From: Rubrivirga marina
GTDB lineage: Bacteria; Bacteroidota; Rhodothermia; Rhodothermales; Rubricoccaceae
DNA length: 64,000 nt
Reading direction: 5' to 3'
Assembly: GCF_002283365.1 (NCBI RefSeq)
Contig: NZ_MQWD01000010.1
Coordinates: 30,506 to 94,505, forward strand
Shown here: piece by piece, positions 41,874-50,130 of the stretch
How positions within the stretch are numbered: the stretch's first letter is position 1
Layout: every line of letters begins with the position of its first letter
Notes under the pieces: generated by a model
What the model was told of the DNA's origin: nothing
Databases searched by the model: none
Seen by the model: only the letters and a program-made list of their open reading frames with translations
Translations under genes and position numbers: made by a program

Positions 41874-43070
41874 GTGCTGGCTCTGTCGCCTGGGTGGCTC
41901 CGCCTCGCCCTCGCCCTCCTCTTCGCCGCCCCGGCGGCCCTTTCGCAAACGCTGCCACCGAGCGTCGAGGTCTCGGTCGGGGGCAAGGTCCACACCGACG
42001 TCCGCGCGTTCCCAAGCGGACCGGTCGGCGAGGCGCCGGGGGTCCTCGTTCGCCGCGCCCGGGCCGAGGTCGAGGCCGAAGTGTCAGGGCGGTTCCGGGC
42101 GGTCGTCGAGCCCGGGTTCGGGGAGGGCGAGGTCGAGCTCCTCGACGGGTACGTTGAGGCCGACCTCTGGGCCAGGCCCGGCGCGGGCCGCGCGCTGGCC
42201 GTCCGCGCTGGCCGGTTCAAGACGCCGGTCGGGTACGAGTCGCTCCTCTCCTCGTCAGACCTCCGGTTCGCCGAGCGCGCGCTCCCGACGGCGCTCTCGC
42301 CCCGGCGCGACCTCGGCGCCATGCTGCGCTGGGAGAGCCCCCGCCTCGAGGCCCAGGTCGGCGTGTTCAACGGGGTCCCCGACGGGTCGAGCGCGTCGGT
42401 GGACTGGGGCGCGGGTCCCGACGCCGCCGCCCGCGTGTTCGGGAGACCCGCCGAGGCCGGCCCCGTCCGCCTGGGCGTCGGGCTGGCGGTCTCAGCCGGG
42501 ACCGCCAGCGGGCGCGACGGCGACGCCCTCGCCGGCTACGAGACGCCGGGCGACCGGACGTTCTTCGCCTACACCGAGGGCGTGGGGCCGGACGGGCGTC
42601 GGCTCCGCCTCGCGCCGCAGGCCACGCTCGACGTCGGCCGGCTCCACGTCCTCGGCGAGTACATCGAGGCGCACCACCGCGTCCGCCGAGGCACCGAGGC
42701 GGCCGATCTCGCGCACCGGGCGTGGCAGGCAGCGGCGTCATTCGTCGTCGGCGGCGTCCCGCGGGGCGAGGGGCGGCCCGTCCCGCGCCGGCCCGTGACC
42801 GAGGGGGGGGCGGGAGCCGTCGAGGTGTCGGCCCGCGTCCACGGCCTCTCCCTCGACGGCGACTCGGCCCCGCTGGCGGCGGCCGGGAGCGCGCAGCGGG
42901 CGGCGGCCTGGGCGCTCGCCGTGCACTGGACGCCCGTCGCGCCGGTCCGCCTCGGCGTGACCGTCGAGCGGACCGCGTTCGAGGGGTTCGACGGCGACGC
43001 TCCCGGGGGCAGCGGAGCCGTGCCGCCGGCCGAGACGTTCGTCGTAGGCCGCTTCCAGATCGACCTCTAG
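41874..43070 (+). CDS. OprO/OprP-like phosphate-type porin
   Basis: 398 aa from GTG 41874: signal peptide (LRLALALLFAAPAALSQ), then a beta-barrel protein with alternating strands and a C-terminal aromatic/hydrophobic strand (FVVGRFQIDL). VGGKVHTDVRAF, LLDGYVEADLWA, VRAGRFKTPVGYESLLSSSDLRF and ERALPTALSPRRDLGAML match the phosphate-selective porin O/P family. I preferred this GTG because the in-frame GTG at 41841 nearly touches the operator. The operator upstream, the two-component genes downstream and PhoU/PAP2 genes nearby suggest phosphate-linked control, but selectivity is not shown. Confidence 0.85.
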   Translation: MLALSPGWLRLALALLFAAPAALSQTLPPSVEVSVGGKVHTDVRAFPSGPVGEAPGVLVRRARAEVEAEVSGRFRAVVEPGFGEGEVELLDGYVEADLWARPGAGRALAVRAGRFKTPVGYESLLSSSDLRFAERALPTALSPRRDLGAMLRWESPRLEAQVGVFNGVPDGSSASVDWGAGPDAAARVFGRPAEAGPVRLGVGLAVSAGTASGRDGDALAGYETPGDRTFFAYTEGVGPDGRRLRLAPQATLDVGRLHVLGEYIEAHHRVRRGTEAADLAHRAWQAAASFVVGGVPRGEGRPVPRRPVTEGGAGAVEVSARVHGLSLDGDSAPLAAAGSAQRAAAWALAVHWTPVAPVRLGVTVERTAFEGFDGDAPGGSGAVPPAETFVVGRFQIDL

Positions 43071-43095
43071 GTTCTCCAGACCGTCCGATTCCGCC

Positions 43096-43770
43096 ATGCG
43101 CCTGCTCGTCGTCGAGGACGACCCCCACATCGCCGAGTTCGTCCGGACCGGGCTCCAGGAGGCCGGCTACGCCGTCGACCACGCCGTCGACGGGGAGGAG
43201 GCCTACGCGCTCGCCGTGAACGAGCCGTACGACGCGGCCGTCGTCGACCTCATGCTCCCCCGACTCGGCGGGCTCGGGCTCATCGAGCGGATGCGGGGGA
43301 CGGGCGTGGCGACGCCCGTCCTCATCCTGAGCGCGAAGCGGACGGTCGACGACCGGGTCCGGGGGCTCCAGGCCGGCGGCGACGACTACCTCACGAAGCC
43401 GTTCGCCTTCGCCGAGCTCCTGGCCCGCGTGCAGGCCCTCGTCCGGCGGAGCACGGGGGCGCCCGAGGCCACGCGGCTCGCGGCCGGGCCGGTCGCCCTC
43501 GACCTCCTCGCGCGAGAAGCGACGCGGGCCGGCGAGCCGATCGACCTCCAGCCACGCGAGTTCGCGCTCTTGGAGTACCTCGTCCGGAACGCCGACCGGG
43601 TCGTGTCCAAGACGGCGATCCACCAGCACGTGTGGGACTTCGACTTCAACCCCCAGACGAACGTGGTCGAGGTCCTCGTCCACCGTCTCCGGCAGAAGGT
43701 GGACGAGGGGTTCGAGCCCCGGCTCATCCACACCGTCCGCGGCGCCGGCTATGTCCTCCGCACGCCCTGA
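43096..43770 (+). CDS. OmpR-family response regulator
   Basis: 224 aa. Receiver domain with acidic E7-D8-D9, phosphoacceptor D51 (VVDLMLPRLGG), and K99 in DDYLTKPFAFAELLARV. DNA-binding winged helix with PREFALLEYLVRNADRVVSK and VVEVLVHRLRQKVD. Transcribed 25 bp after the porin and overlapping the histidine kinase by 20 bp. The 11-bp direct repeats upstream of the porin and the PepSY genes are its probable binding sites. Confidence 0.95.
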   Translation: MRLLVVEDDPHIAEFVRTGLQEAGYAVDHAVDGEEAYALAVNEPYDAAVVDLMLPRLGGLGLIERMRGTGVATPVLILSAKRTVDDRVRGLQAGGDDYLTKPFAFAELLARVQALVRRSTGAPEATRLAAGPVALDLLAREATRAGEPIDLQPREFALLEYLVRNADRVVSKTAIHQHVWDFDFNPQTNVVEVLVHRLRQKVDEGFEPRLIHTVRGAGYVLRTP

Positions 43771-45223
43771 CCCCGCCTCGCCGGCGCCCGTCAGCCGCTG
43801 GCGGCGGAGCCCGTACGGCGTCCGCCTCGCGCTCGGCTACGCCGCCCTCTTCGCCCTCAGCGCGGCGGCCCTCTTGGGCCTCGCCTACGCCACGCTCGGG
43901 TGGGTCCTGGAGCGCCAGGACGGCGCCTACCTCCGCGACCAGCTCCGCGCCGTCGGGCGGGTCTACGCGACGGACGGCGTGGAGGGCGTCCGCCGCCACG
44001 CCGCCGCCCTCCACGCCGACGACCGGGGCGAGGAGGTCCTGGTCCGTGTGTTCTCCGGCGACGGCTCGGAGCGGCTCCTCGTCCTCCCCGACGAGTGGGA
44101 GCGAGCGGACCTCGGGGATCTCCGCCCTTCACAGACCGCCGACGAGCGCGTCGAGATCACCAACGCGCGGGAGGACCAGGAGCTCTGGGCACTCACACGC
44201 CGGCTCCCGTCGGGCGACGTGGTCCAGGTCGGCATCAGCTCGGACGAGCGGGACGACGTGCTGGAGGCCTTCCCGCGCGTGTTCGGCTACGTGGCCGTCC
44301 CGCTGGTCCTGCTCGCCCTCCTCGGCGGGTGGGTCATGGCGAACACGGCGCTCCGGCCCGTCCGCCGGCTCGTGGGGACGCTCGAGACGATCGCGGCGAC
44401 GGGCGACGTCCGCCAGCGGGCGCCGGTCCCGGAGGAGCACGGCGAGTTCGCCGACCTTCTCGGCCTGTTCAACCGGATGCTCGACCGGATCGAGGGGCTC
44501 GTCGTCCGGCTCCGCGACACGCTCGACGACGTGGCCCACGACCTCCGCACGCCGCTGACGGCGCTCCGCGGGACGGCCGAGGTGGCCCTCGTCCGCCACC
44601 GCGAGCCCGAGGCGTACCGCGAGGCGCTCGGCCGCGTCGTCGAGGCGGCCGGGGCGGCGCAGGCCACGCTCGACGCCGTCCTCGACGTGGCCGAGGCCGA
44701 GGCCGGCGCGCTCGCGCTCGACCTCGGGCCGGTCGACCTCGACGACCTCGCGCGCGACGTGGCCGACCTCTTCGACCTCGTGGCCGACGAGAAGGGCGTC
44801 GCCCTCGCGGTCGAGCCGGATGGGGCCGGCGCCGTCCGCGTGGACCGCCCGCGGCTCCGGCGCGCGCTCGCCAACCTCGTCGACAACGCGGTCAAGTACA
44901 CCCCGGCCGGCGGCCGCGTCACGGTCTCGACGGGGCGGGACGACGGCGAGGCGTGGGTGCGGGTCCGCGACACCGGACCGGGGATCGCCCCGGAGGAACT
45001 CCCGCGGGTCTGGGACCGGCTCTACCGGAGCGAGCAGACGCGCCACGAGCGCGGGCTCGGGCTCGGGCTCGGCCTGGCCCGCGCGGTCGCCGAGGCGCAC
45101 GGGGGGCGGGTCACGGCCGAGAGCGCCGTCGGCGAGGGCTCCACGTTCACGCTCGTCGTCCCCACGCCGGTGGCCTCGGCCACCGAGCCCCCGCCGGGTC
45201 CGTCGAACCTGTCGGACCTGTAA
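43751..45223 (+). CDS. sensor histidine kinase, EnvZ-like architecture
   Basis: 490 aa. Two membrane helices (about 25-47 and 178-200) flank a ~130-residue periplasmic sensor; HAMP segment (TALRPVRRLVGTLETIA), HisKA with H263 in DDVAHDLRTPLTALRG, and HATPase_c with N box (ALANLVDNAVKYTPAG), G1 (VRDTGPGIAPEEL) and G2 (GLGLGLGLARAVAEAHGG). It phosphorylates the regulator encoded by the overlapping upstream gene. Its stop codon lies inside the downstream operator at 45220-45246. Confidence 0.95.
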   Translation: MSSARPDPASPAPVSRWRRSPYGVRLALGYAALFALSAAALLGLAYATLGWVLERQDGAYLRDQLRAVGRVYATDGVEGVRRHAAALHADDRGEEVLVRVFSGDGSERLLVLPDEWERADLGDLRPSQTADERVEITNAREDQELWALTRRLPSGDVVQVGISSDERDDVLEAFPRVFGYVAVPLVLLALLGGWVMANTALRPVRRLVGTLETIAATGDVRQRAPVPEEHGEFADLLGLFNRMLDRIEGLVVRLRDTLDDVAHDLRTPLTALRGTAEVALVRHREPEAYREALGRVVEAAGAAQATLDAVLDVAEAEAGALALDLGPVDLDDLARDVADLFDLVADEKGVALAVEPDGAGAVRVDRPRLRRALANLVDNAVKYTPAGGRVTVSTGRDDGEAWVRVRDTGPGIAPEELPRVWDRLYRSEQTRHERGLGLGLGLARAVAEAHGGRVTAESAVGEGSTFTLVVPTPVASATEPPPGPSNLSDL

Positions 45224-45246
45224 GGCGGCCGCAAGGGAGGGGTAAG
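45220..45246 (+). promoter_or_regulatory. 11-bp direct-repeat operator upstream of the PepSY genes
   Basis: GTAAG (45220), GCAAGGGAGGG (45231), GTAAG (45242): identical spacing and nearly identical units to 41809-41835. The first unit includes the TAA stop of the histidine kinase gene. The first PepSY-like gene starts 41 bp later. Confidence 0.7.
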
Positions 45247-45286
45247 GGAGGGCCCGTAGGAGGGGAGTACGCAACCGCCCCTCCCC

Positions 45287-45673
45287 ATGAAGACCTCCCT
45301 CCCCCTCGTACTCGCCGTGGCCCTCGCCGGCTGCGTCGGCGGGCTCGCCGACCGCTCCTCTGCCCAGGCCGCCGCCAAGGTCGGCATCTCCGCCGAGGCG
45401 TGCGGCCCGATCGAGGGGAGCCTCCCCGTCGCGGACGGGAGCCCCGTCACGTCCGACCTCGCCCGCGTGTCCGAGGACGACGCCCGCGCCGCCGCCCTCC
45501 TCGCGGTCCCCGGCACCACCGTCACGGCCGTCGATCTCGATGAGGAGGACGGGTTCCTCGTCTACGACGTCGACCTCGTCCACGAGGGGAGCGCAGACGG
45601 CGGCGGCCCCATCGAGGTCGACGTGGTCGTCGACGCCGGCTCCGGCGAGGTCCTCTGCACGGAGCTGGACTGA
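45287..45673 (+). CDS. PepSY-like lipoprotein
   Basis: 128 aa with a lipoprotein signal (LVLAVALAGC) and a PepSY-type fold: ARVSEDDARAAALLAVPGTT, VDLDEEDGFLVYDVDLV, VDVVVDAGSGEVLCTEL. PepSY domains inhibit peptidases or sense envelope state. The neighbour at 45715 is a paralogue (SEDDARAAALVAVP, DLDEEDGFLVYEVGL). An 11-bp direct-repeat operator upstream suggests control by the adjacent two-component system. Confidence 0.85.
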   Translation: MKTSLPLVLAVALAGCVGGLADRSSAQAAAKVGISAEACGPIEGSLPVADGSPVTSDLARVSEDDARAAALLAVPGTTVTAVDLDEEDGFLVYDVDLVHEGSADGGGPIEVDVVVDAGSGEVLCTELD

Positions 45674-45714
45674 CGCCCTGAGCCCCCTGCCCTGACACCA
45701 CCCTCCCCGTCCCC

Positions 45715-46053
45715 ATGCTCTCCCGCGTCCTCCTCGGCGTCCTCGTCCTCGCGGCCCTCGCCGTCGGCGCGTCCCTCCTCTCGGGGCCGTCCGACGTCGA
45801 GTGCGGCCCCGTGACCGGGACGGTCCGTGTCGCCGACGGCGACCGGCTCTCGCCGGCCCTCGCCCGGATCTCGGAGGACGACGCCCGCGCCGCCGCGCTC
45901 GTCGCCGTCCCTCCCGCCGCCGTGACCTCCGTCGACCTCGACGAGGAGGACGGCTTCCTCGTCTACGAGGTCGGCCTCCGCCACGACCGCGACGAGTTCG
46001 ACGTGGTCGTCGACGCCGGGACGGGCGAGGTCCTCTGCACCGAGCGCGACTAG
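45715..46053 (+). CDS. PepSY-like membrane-anchored protein, paralogue of the preceding gene
   Basis: 112 aa. An N-terminal hydrophobic segment (VLLGVLVLAALAVGASLL) lacks the lipobox Cys, so this one is probably anchored or secreted rather than lipidated. The PepSY core is close to that of the upstream gene and both end in EVLCTE followed by a charged residue, showing a tandem duplication. Part of the run 45287-47729. Confidence 0.83.
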   Translation: MLSRVLLGVLVLAALAVGASLLSGPSDVECGPVTGTVRVADGDRLSPALARISEDDARAAALVAVPPAAVTSVDLDEEDGFLVYEVGLRHDRDEFDVVVDAGTGEVLCTERD

Positions 46054-46065
46054 CTCCCCCTTCCC

Positions 46066-46953
46066 ATGCTGCCCCCCTCCCCCCTCCTCGCCGCCTGCCT
46101 CGGCGTAGCCCTCGCCGCCTGCGGTCCCGACGCCTCGGCCGACCCTGACGCCCCGTCTTCGGACCCGCCGACCCCCACCGCCAGCGCGCCCCCTGACGGC
46201 GCGGCCGGCCCGTACCGGTTCGACCGGCCCGTGGTCTCATTCGACCTGCCCGACGCGCTCGTCGAGATCTCCGGGCTCACCGACCTCGGCGACGGGACGC
46301 TCGGGGCCGTCCAGGACGAGGACGGTGAGCTCTACGTGCTCTCGCAGGAGACCGGCGCCGTCGTCCGCGTGGTCCCGTTCGGCCCGCCCGGCGACTACGA
46401 AGGCGTCGAGCTCGCGGGCGACCGGCTCTTCGTGCTCCGCGCCGACGGGGCGCTCCTCGAGCTCTCCGGCTGGCAGGGTAGCGAGGCCCGCCCACAGGTG
46501 ACCGAGACCGGGCTCGGCGCGAAGGACTGCGACGCCGAGGGGCTCGGCACCGACGGCGCCCGGCTCCTCATCGCGTGCAAGAAGGAGGGCGACGACGCCT
46601 ACGACAACCGGAACGTCGTCTGGGCCTACGACCTGGGCACCGGCGCGCTCGGAGCGGAGCCGGCGTTCGTCGTCGACCCCGACGCCGTCGAGGGCGACCG
46701 GAAGCTCCGGCCATCGGCCCTGGCAGTCCACCCCGCGACCGGCGCCGTCGTCCTCCTCTCGTCGCGGCGCGAGTCGCTCGTCGCGCTCGACGCGGGCGGC
46801 CGGGCCACCGACGTGTGGGATCTGGGGCCGGCCGCATTCGAGCAGCCCGAGGGCCTCGCGTTCCTCCCGAACGGCGACGTGTGGGTGTCGAGCGAGGGCG
46901 GCGACGGCCCGGCCGTCCTCGCGCGGTTCGCGTACGCCCCGGCGTCCCCGTGA
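46066..46953 (+). CDS. SdiA-regulated-family lipoprotein (YjiK-like beta propeller)
   Basis: 295 aa with a lipoprotein signal (LAACLGVALAAC) and repeated propeller-like strands: LVEISGLTDLGDGTLGAVQD, EDGELYVLSQETGAVVRVV, DYEGVELAGDRLFVLRADGA, KDCDAEGLGTDGARLLIACK, RPSALAVHPATGAVVLLSSR. These fit the SdiA-regulated/esterase-like phytase group. Function in the family is unsettled. It overlaps the PAP2 gene (GTGA), so it is in the same transcript. Confidence 0.8.
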   Translation: MLPPSPLLAACLGVALAACGPDASADPDAPSSDPPTPTASAPPDGAAGPYRFDRPVVSFDLPDALVEISGLTDLGDGTLGAVQDEDGELYVLSQETGAVVRVVPFGPPGDYEGVELAGDRLFVLRADGALLELSGWQGSEARPQVTETGLGAKDCDAEGLGTDGARLLIACKKEGDDAYDNRNVVWAYDLGTGALGAEPAFVVDPDAVEGDRKLRPSALAVHPATGAVVLLSSRRESLVALDAGGRATDVWDLGPAAFEQPEGLAFLPNGDVWVSSEGGDGPAVLARFAYAPASP

Positions 46954-47729
46954 CCCCGCCCGACGTCCCGGACCCCGTCGGGCGGGCCGCTCGGGCCGTA
47001 TCGGGCGCCCTCCGAGCGCTCCGCGAGCGCCACGACCTCGCCCTGCTCCTGGCCCTCGCCGTCCTCGCGGCCGGCGGCTGGGCGTTCGCCGAGCTCGCGG
47101 ACGCCGTGGCCGAGGGCGACGGGCGGGCCGCCGAGGAGCGGGTCCTCCTCGCCTTCCGCGTGCCCGGCGACACGGCCGACCCCGTCGGGCCGGTCGCCAT
47201 CGAGGAGGCCGTCCGCGACCTCACGGGCCTCGGGGGCGTCCTCCTCACGACGCTCGCGGCCGCCCTCGGCGCCGCGTTCTTCGTGCTCGACGGGCGGCCC
47301 CGCGCGGCCGCGTTCCTCGCCGGCTCCATCGCGGGGGGCGTCGCCGTCACGTTCGCGCTCAAGGCCGGGTTCGACCGGCCCCGGCCCGACCTCGTAGCGC
47401 ACCAGATGGAGGCGCTCTCGGCCAGCTTCCCCAGCGGCCACTCGGCGACCGCCGCCGTCGTCTACCTCACACTCGGGGCGCTCGTCGCCCGGTCGCTCCC
47501 CCGCACCCGGCTCCGTGCGTTCGTCGTCGCCGTGGCCGTCGCCCTCACGCTCGCCATCGGGGCGAGCCGGGTCTACCTCGGCGTCCACTGGCCGACCGAC
47601 GTCCTCGCCGGGTGGACCGTCGGGGCCGCGTGGGCGCTCGCGACGTGGCTCGTCGAGCGGGACCTCCGGCGGCGGGGGTGGATCGAGCCGTCGCGGACGC
47701 TCAAGGCGCTCGCAGACCACGGGCCATGA
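46950..47729 (+). CDS. PAP2-family membrane phosphatase
   Basis: 259 aa from GTG 46950. Six hydrophobic segments with the three PAP2 motifs: KAGFDRPRPD (KX6RP), ASFPSGHSATAA (PSGH) and SRVYLGVHWPTDVLAGW (SRX5HX3D). These enzymes remove phosphate from lipid phosphates such as undecaprenyl pyrophosphate or phosphatidic acid. The overlap with the propeller lipoprotein and the PhoU-like gene after it extend the phosphate theme. Confidence 0.92.
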   Translation: MTPPDVPDPVGRAARAVSGALRALRERHDLALLLALAVLAAGGWAFAELADAVAEGDGRAAEERVLLAFRVPGDTADPVGPVAIEEAVRDLTGLGGVLLTTLAAALGAAFFVLDGRPRAAAFLAGSIAGGVAVTFALKAGFDRPRPDLVAHQMEALSASFPSGHSATAAVVYLTLGALVARSLPRTRLRAFVVAVAVALTLAIGASRVYLGVHWPTDVLAGWTVGAAWALATWLVERDLRRRGWIEPSRTLKALADHGP

Positions 47730-47802
47730 CAGTCGGGGGCACCCCCAGGCCCTCCCTGCGTAACAATTCCCTACCACGCGCGCGTCCCGGCCCGCCCCCT
47801 CC

Positions 47803-48477
47803 GTGCAGAGCCCGCTCTCCCTCTTCCGCTTCCTCACCGGCGCCCGGCCGCCCCTCATCGACCGAGCCGTCCGCGACCTCGCCGCCATGCTCGACACGTC
47901 GGCCGAGATGTTCGCCGCAGCCTCGGGGTGCCTCCTCGACAACGAGCCGCTCCGGGTCGACCTCGGCGCGCTCGACGGCGAGGTCAACCGGCGCGAGGAG
48001 GCCGTCCGGCGGGCCGTGCTCGAGCACGTCGTGGCCGCCCCCCAAGACGAGACGTCGTTCAGCCTGCTCCTCGTGTCCGTCGTCCAGGACGCCGAGCGGT
48101 GCGGGGACCTCGCGAAGACGCTCGCGAAGGTGTCCGAGCTGGCCGAGGCGCCCCGGATGGGGGCGCACGTCGAGCGGCTGGGGGCGCTCCGTGACCGCGT
48201 CCAGGCCGCGTTCCCACGCACGCGGAAGGCGTTCGTCGAGGGGGACTCCCGGTTGGCCCGGGAGGTCATGGACGAGCACGCCCGGACGAAGGCGGACGTC
48301 GCCGAGGCCATCCGACAGATCGCGTCCGACTCTGACCTCACGCCGAACGCGGCGGCCGTCTTCGCCATGGGCGCCCGGATCGTCGGTCGCGTCTCGTCGC
48401 ACCTCTCGAACATCATCTCGGCCGTGGCCCTCCCCTTCGACCAGGTCCGGGGCGCACCGACGTGGGGCGAGGGATAA
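47803..48477 (+). CDS. PhoU-domain protein
   Basis: 224 aa, all helical. Two PhoU-like repeats are visible: LLVSVVQDAERCGDLAKTLA with the conserved E-R-x-GD/aromatic pattern, and a following ARTKADVAEAIRQIA helix with AVFAMGARIVGRVSSHLSNI. PhoU proteins bind metals and link phosphate transporters to the PhoR kinase. Here it is separate from any pst genes. GTG start at 47803; the next gene on the plus strand is 1 kb away. Confidence 0.75.
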   Translation: MQSPLSLFRFLTGARPPLIDRAVRDLAAMLDTSAEMFAAASGCLLDNEPLRVDLGALDGEVNRREEAVRRAVLEHVVAAPQDETSFSLLLVSVVQDAERCGDLAKTLAKVSELAEAPRMGAHVERLGALRDRVQAAFPRTRKAFVEGDSRLAREVMDEHARTKADVAEAIRQIASDSDLTPNAAAVFAMGARIVGRVSSHLSNIISAVALPFDQVRGAPTWGEG

Positions 48478-48502
48478 GCGCCGTTATAGAGAGTGCCCGT
48501 CC

Positions 48503-48901
48503 CTACCGCGTCGGCACCCGCGCCACGAACGCCGCGCAGCCCCCCTCCGGCACCGCCTCCGTCGACACGAGGTACCGGTGGACGAACGCCGCCCCGCTCC
48601 GACGCACCGCCTCGCTCTCCGCCTTCAGCGGCCCCGCCGCGCCCCGAGCGATCCGAGTGGCCACTGAGAGCGGGGACAGCCCTGACGGCGCCGCCACCTC
48701 CAGGACCACGTGCGTCGGCCGCACCTCGCACGCTGCCACTTCGCACCCCAGCCCCTCGGCCGCCCGACGGATCAGCTCGTCGGCCCGCGCCGCCAGCGCG
48801 GCGTCCTCGAAGAACGGTCGCTGGCGCCGCGTCACAAGCACGACGTGGTACCGGAGCCAGTGCACCACGACCCCATCGTCGGTATAGGCGGGCAGACTCA
48901 T
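48503..48901 (-). CDS. degenerate IS200/Y1-transposase-like protein 1
   Basis: 132 aa matching the Y1 TnpA fold: VVHWLRYHVVLVTRRQRPFF at the start, CEVRPTHVVLEVAAPSGLSP in place of the HUH strand, and a C-terminal RYLVSTEAVPEGGCAAFVAR helix in place of the one carrying the nucleophile Tyr (xxYIENQ). The HUH motif reads HVV and the Tyr position is Phe, so the enzyme should be dead. It is followed on the same strand by a paralogue with similar losses. No IS200 ends or TnpB are seen. It may be a domesticated DNA/RNA-binding protein. Confidence 0.6.
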   Translation of the reverse strand: MSLPAYTDDGVVVHWLRYHVVLVTRRQRPFFEDAALAARADELIRRAAEGLGCEVAACEVRPTHVVLEVAAPSGLSPLSVATRIARGAAGPLKAESEAVRRSGAAFVHRYLVSTEAVPEGGCAAFVARVPTR

Positions 48902-48931
48902 CGAGGGCGGGCTGAAGCGGATACCCCCAGG

Positions 48932-49375
48932 CTACGATTCCCCTGCCACGAACGCCTCGCAGTCCGCGTCCGACACCGGCCCGGTCGAGACCAGGTACCG
49001 CCTCACGAACACGGCCCCCAGCCGCCGGGCGCTCTCGGACTCCCCCTTCAGCGCCGCGGCCCCCCTCCGCACGTGCGTCACGACGACGTGGGGAGACATC
49101 GTGACCGGGGCGCGGACCGCCAGCCGCACCCACCACGGCCCGACCTCGCACGCCTCGATCGCACACCCGGCCGCGCGGGCACCCTCACTTAGGAGCGTCT
49201 CTACGCGCGCCGCCAACGCTGCGTCCTCGAACAAACGGCGACGGCGGCGGGTCACGAGCACGACGTGGTACGTCAGCGCCGAGAGCGCCCGGCCGTCGTC
49301 GTCGTAATCGGCCGACGGCCCCTCCCACACGGTCGGTGCTCGGTCCTCAGAGTCTCGGTCTGTGTCGTCGGGCAT
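48932..49375 (-). CDS. degenerate IS200/Y1-transposase-like protein 2
   Basis: 147 aa from ATG 49375 (an in-frame ATG at 49423 is less likely). It has a Asp-rich N-terminal extension, then ALTYHVVLVTRRRRRLFEDA, a strand WWVRLAVRAPVTMSPHVVV where HUH is gone, and RYLVSTGPVSDADCEAFVAG with Phe at the Tyr position. It shares LVTRR(Q/R)R and RYLVST blocks with 48503-48901, showing a tandem duplication. Both copies keep long open frames despite losing catalytic residues, which suggests selection for another role. Confidence 0.6.
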   Translation of the reverse strand: MPDDTDRDSEDRAPTVWEGPSADYDDDGRALSALTYHVVLVTRRRRRLFEDAALAARVETLLSEGARAAGCAIEACEVGPWWVRLAVRAPVTMSPHVVVTHVRRGAAALKGESESARRLGAVFVRRYLVSTGPVSDADCEAFVAGES

Positions 49376-49489
49376 CGTGGCAGGGTACGTCCCCGCCCCC
49401 GCCCTACCCCCCTGTTCACCCAAGCGTTACACGAGGATGCGTCGAGGGCCGGTCCCGAGGCCGTACGCGGGCGCTCTCGACCCGATGAT

Positions 49490-49514
49490 ACATCTATGTC
49501 CTCGACATAGATGT
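49490..49514. promoter_or_regulatory. perfect 11-bp palindromic operator before the XRE gene
   Basis: ACATCTATGTC and GACATAGATGT flank CTC. It lies 22 bp upstream of the ATG at 49537 in locally AT-rich DNA. A second palindrome, GGGAAGCTTCCC (49522-49533), is placed just before the start codon. Autoregulation by the XRE protein is the simple reading. Confidence 0.65.
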
Positions 49515-49536
49515 CGCACCCGGGAAGCTTCCCCGG

Positions 49537-49848
49537 ATGCCCCCCTCGACGAGGTTCGACCTCCCGCACGGACCCCAGTTTCTCCCCTACCTCGGAGCCG
49601 CCGTCCGCCGACGCCGCGAGGCCCTCGGCCTCACGCAGGAGCAACTCGCCGAGCGGGCGGACCTCGACCGGATGCAGGTCGGCCGCATCGAGCGCGGCGT
49701 GACGAACCCGACCTCGAAGGGCCTCGTCCCGCTCGCCATCGGGCTCGGGACGCACCCCGACGTTCTTCTGCGCGAGGCTCGGGTCGCCCTCGCCCGCGCC
49801 AATCCGTGGTACGTCGAGGCCGTCGCCCGGGGCTCCGTTCGGGAGTAG
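49537..49848 (+). CDS. XRE-family HTH regulator, 103 aa
   Basis: A single HTH_XRE domain (about 18-75): LGAAVRRRREALGLTQEQLA, RADLDRMQVGRIERG, SKGLVPLAIGLGTHPDVLL. Small XRE proteins of this size control plasmid copy number, toxin-antitoxin or phage genes. Here the palindrome 49490-49514 upstream and the replication initiator gene 280 bp downstream suggest a plasmid copy-control or partition role. No partner gene overlaps it. Confidence 0.88.
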   Translation: MPPSTRFDLPHGPQFLPYLGAAVRRRREALGLTQEQLAERADLDRMQVGRIERGVTNPTSKGLVPLAIGLGTHPDVLLREARVALARANPWYVEAVARGSVRE

Positions 49849-49919
49849 GCTCCCAACGGTGAGGACAGACCTCACGGCATCACCGTACGTCAAACGAGCG
49901 CTCTCTTTTGACAAGAACA

Positions 49920-50029
49920 CTCGTGGCCCTTACCATCCGCTTCACACCGTTACGCCCCCGCCCATGACGCACGAGGCCGAGCCCCTCGGCAAAGGGACCC
50001 GGCCTCGACTCCTTTGATAGGGCCACGAG
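49920..50029. repeat. 11-bp inverted repeat spanning 110 bp before rep
   Basis: CTCGTGGCCCT (49920-49930) and AGGGCCACGAG (50019-50029) are perfectly complementary and surround 88 bp with no gene. Another CCCTCGTGGCC occurs just after rep at 51303. It may be a rep operator, an origin element or a recombination remnant. Confidence 0.45.
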
Positions 50030-50130
50030 AGGCCCGGCGGTGGAGCGCCGCTGGAGACTGGGCAAGGTAGCCGCCGCGCCCGGAGGTGCCCCCCCGGGTT
50101 CGCCCGAACCGGCCCGCCTCCCCTGCCCGG

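Noticed and set aside
44129..46240. 703-codon minus-strand open frame
   Set aside because: Antisense to the histidine kinase and both PepSY genes; composition is a mirror of those genes and no domain is visible.
46626..49166. 846-codon minus-strand open frame
   Set aside because: Spans the PAP2 and PhoU-like genes on the other strand and cuts across several unrelated units. No domain; Arg/Ser-rich.
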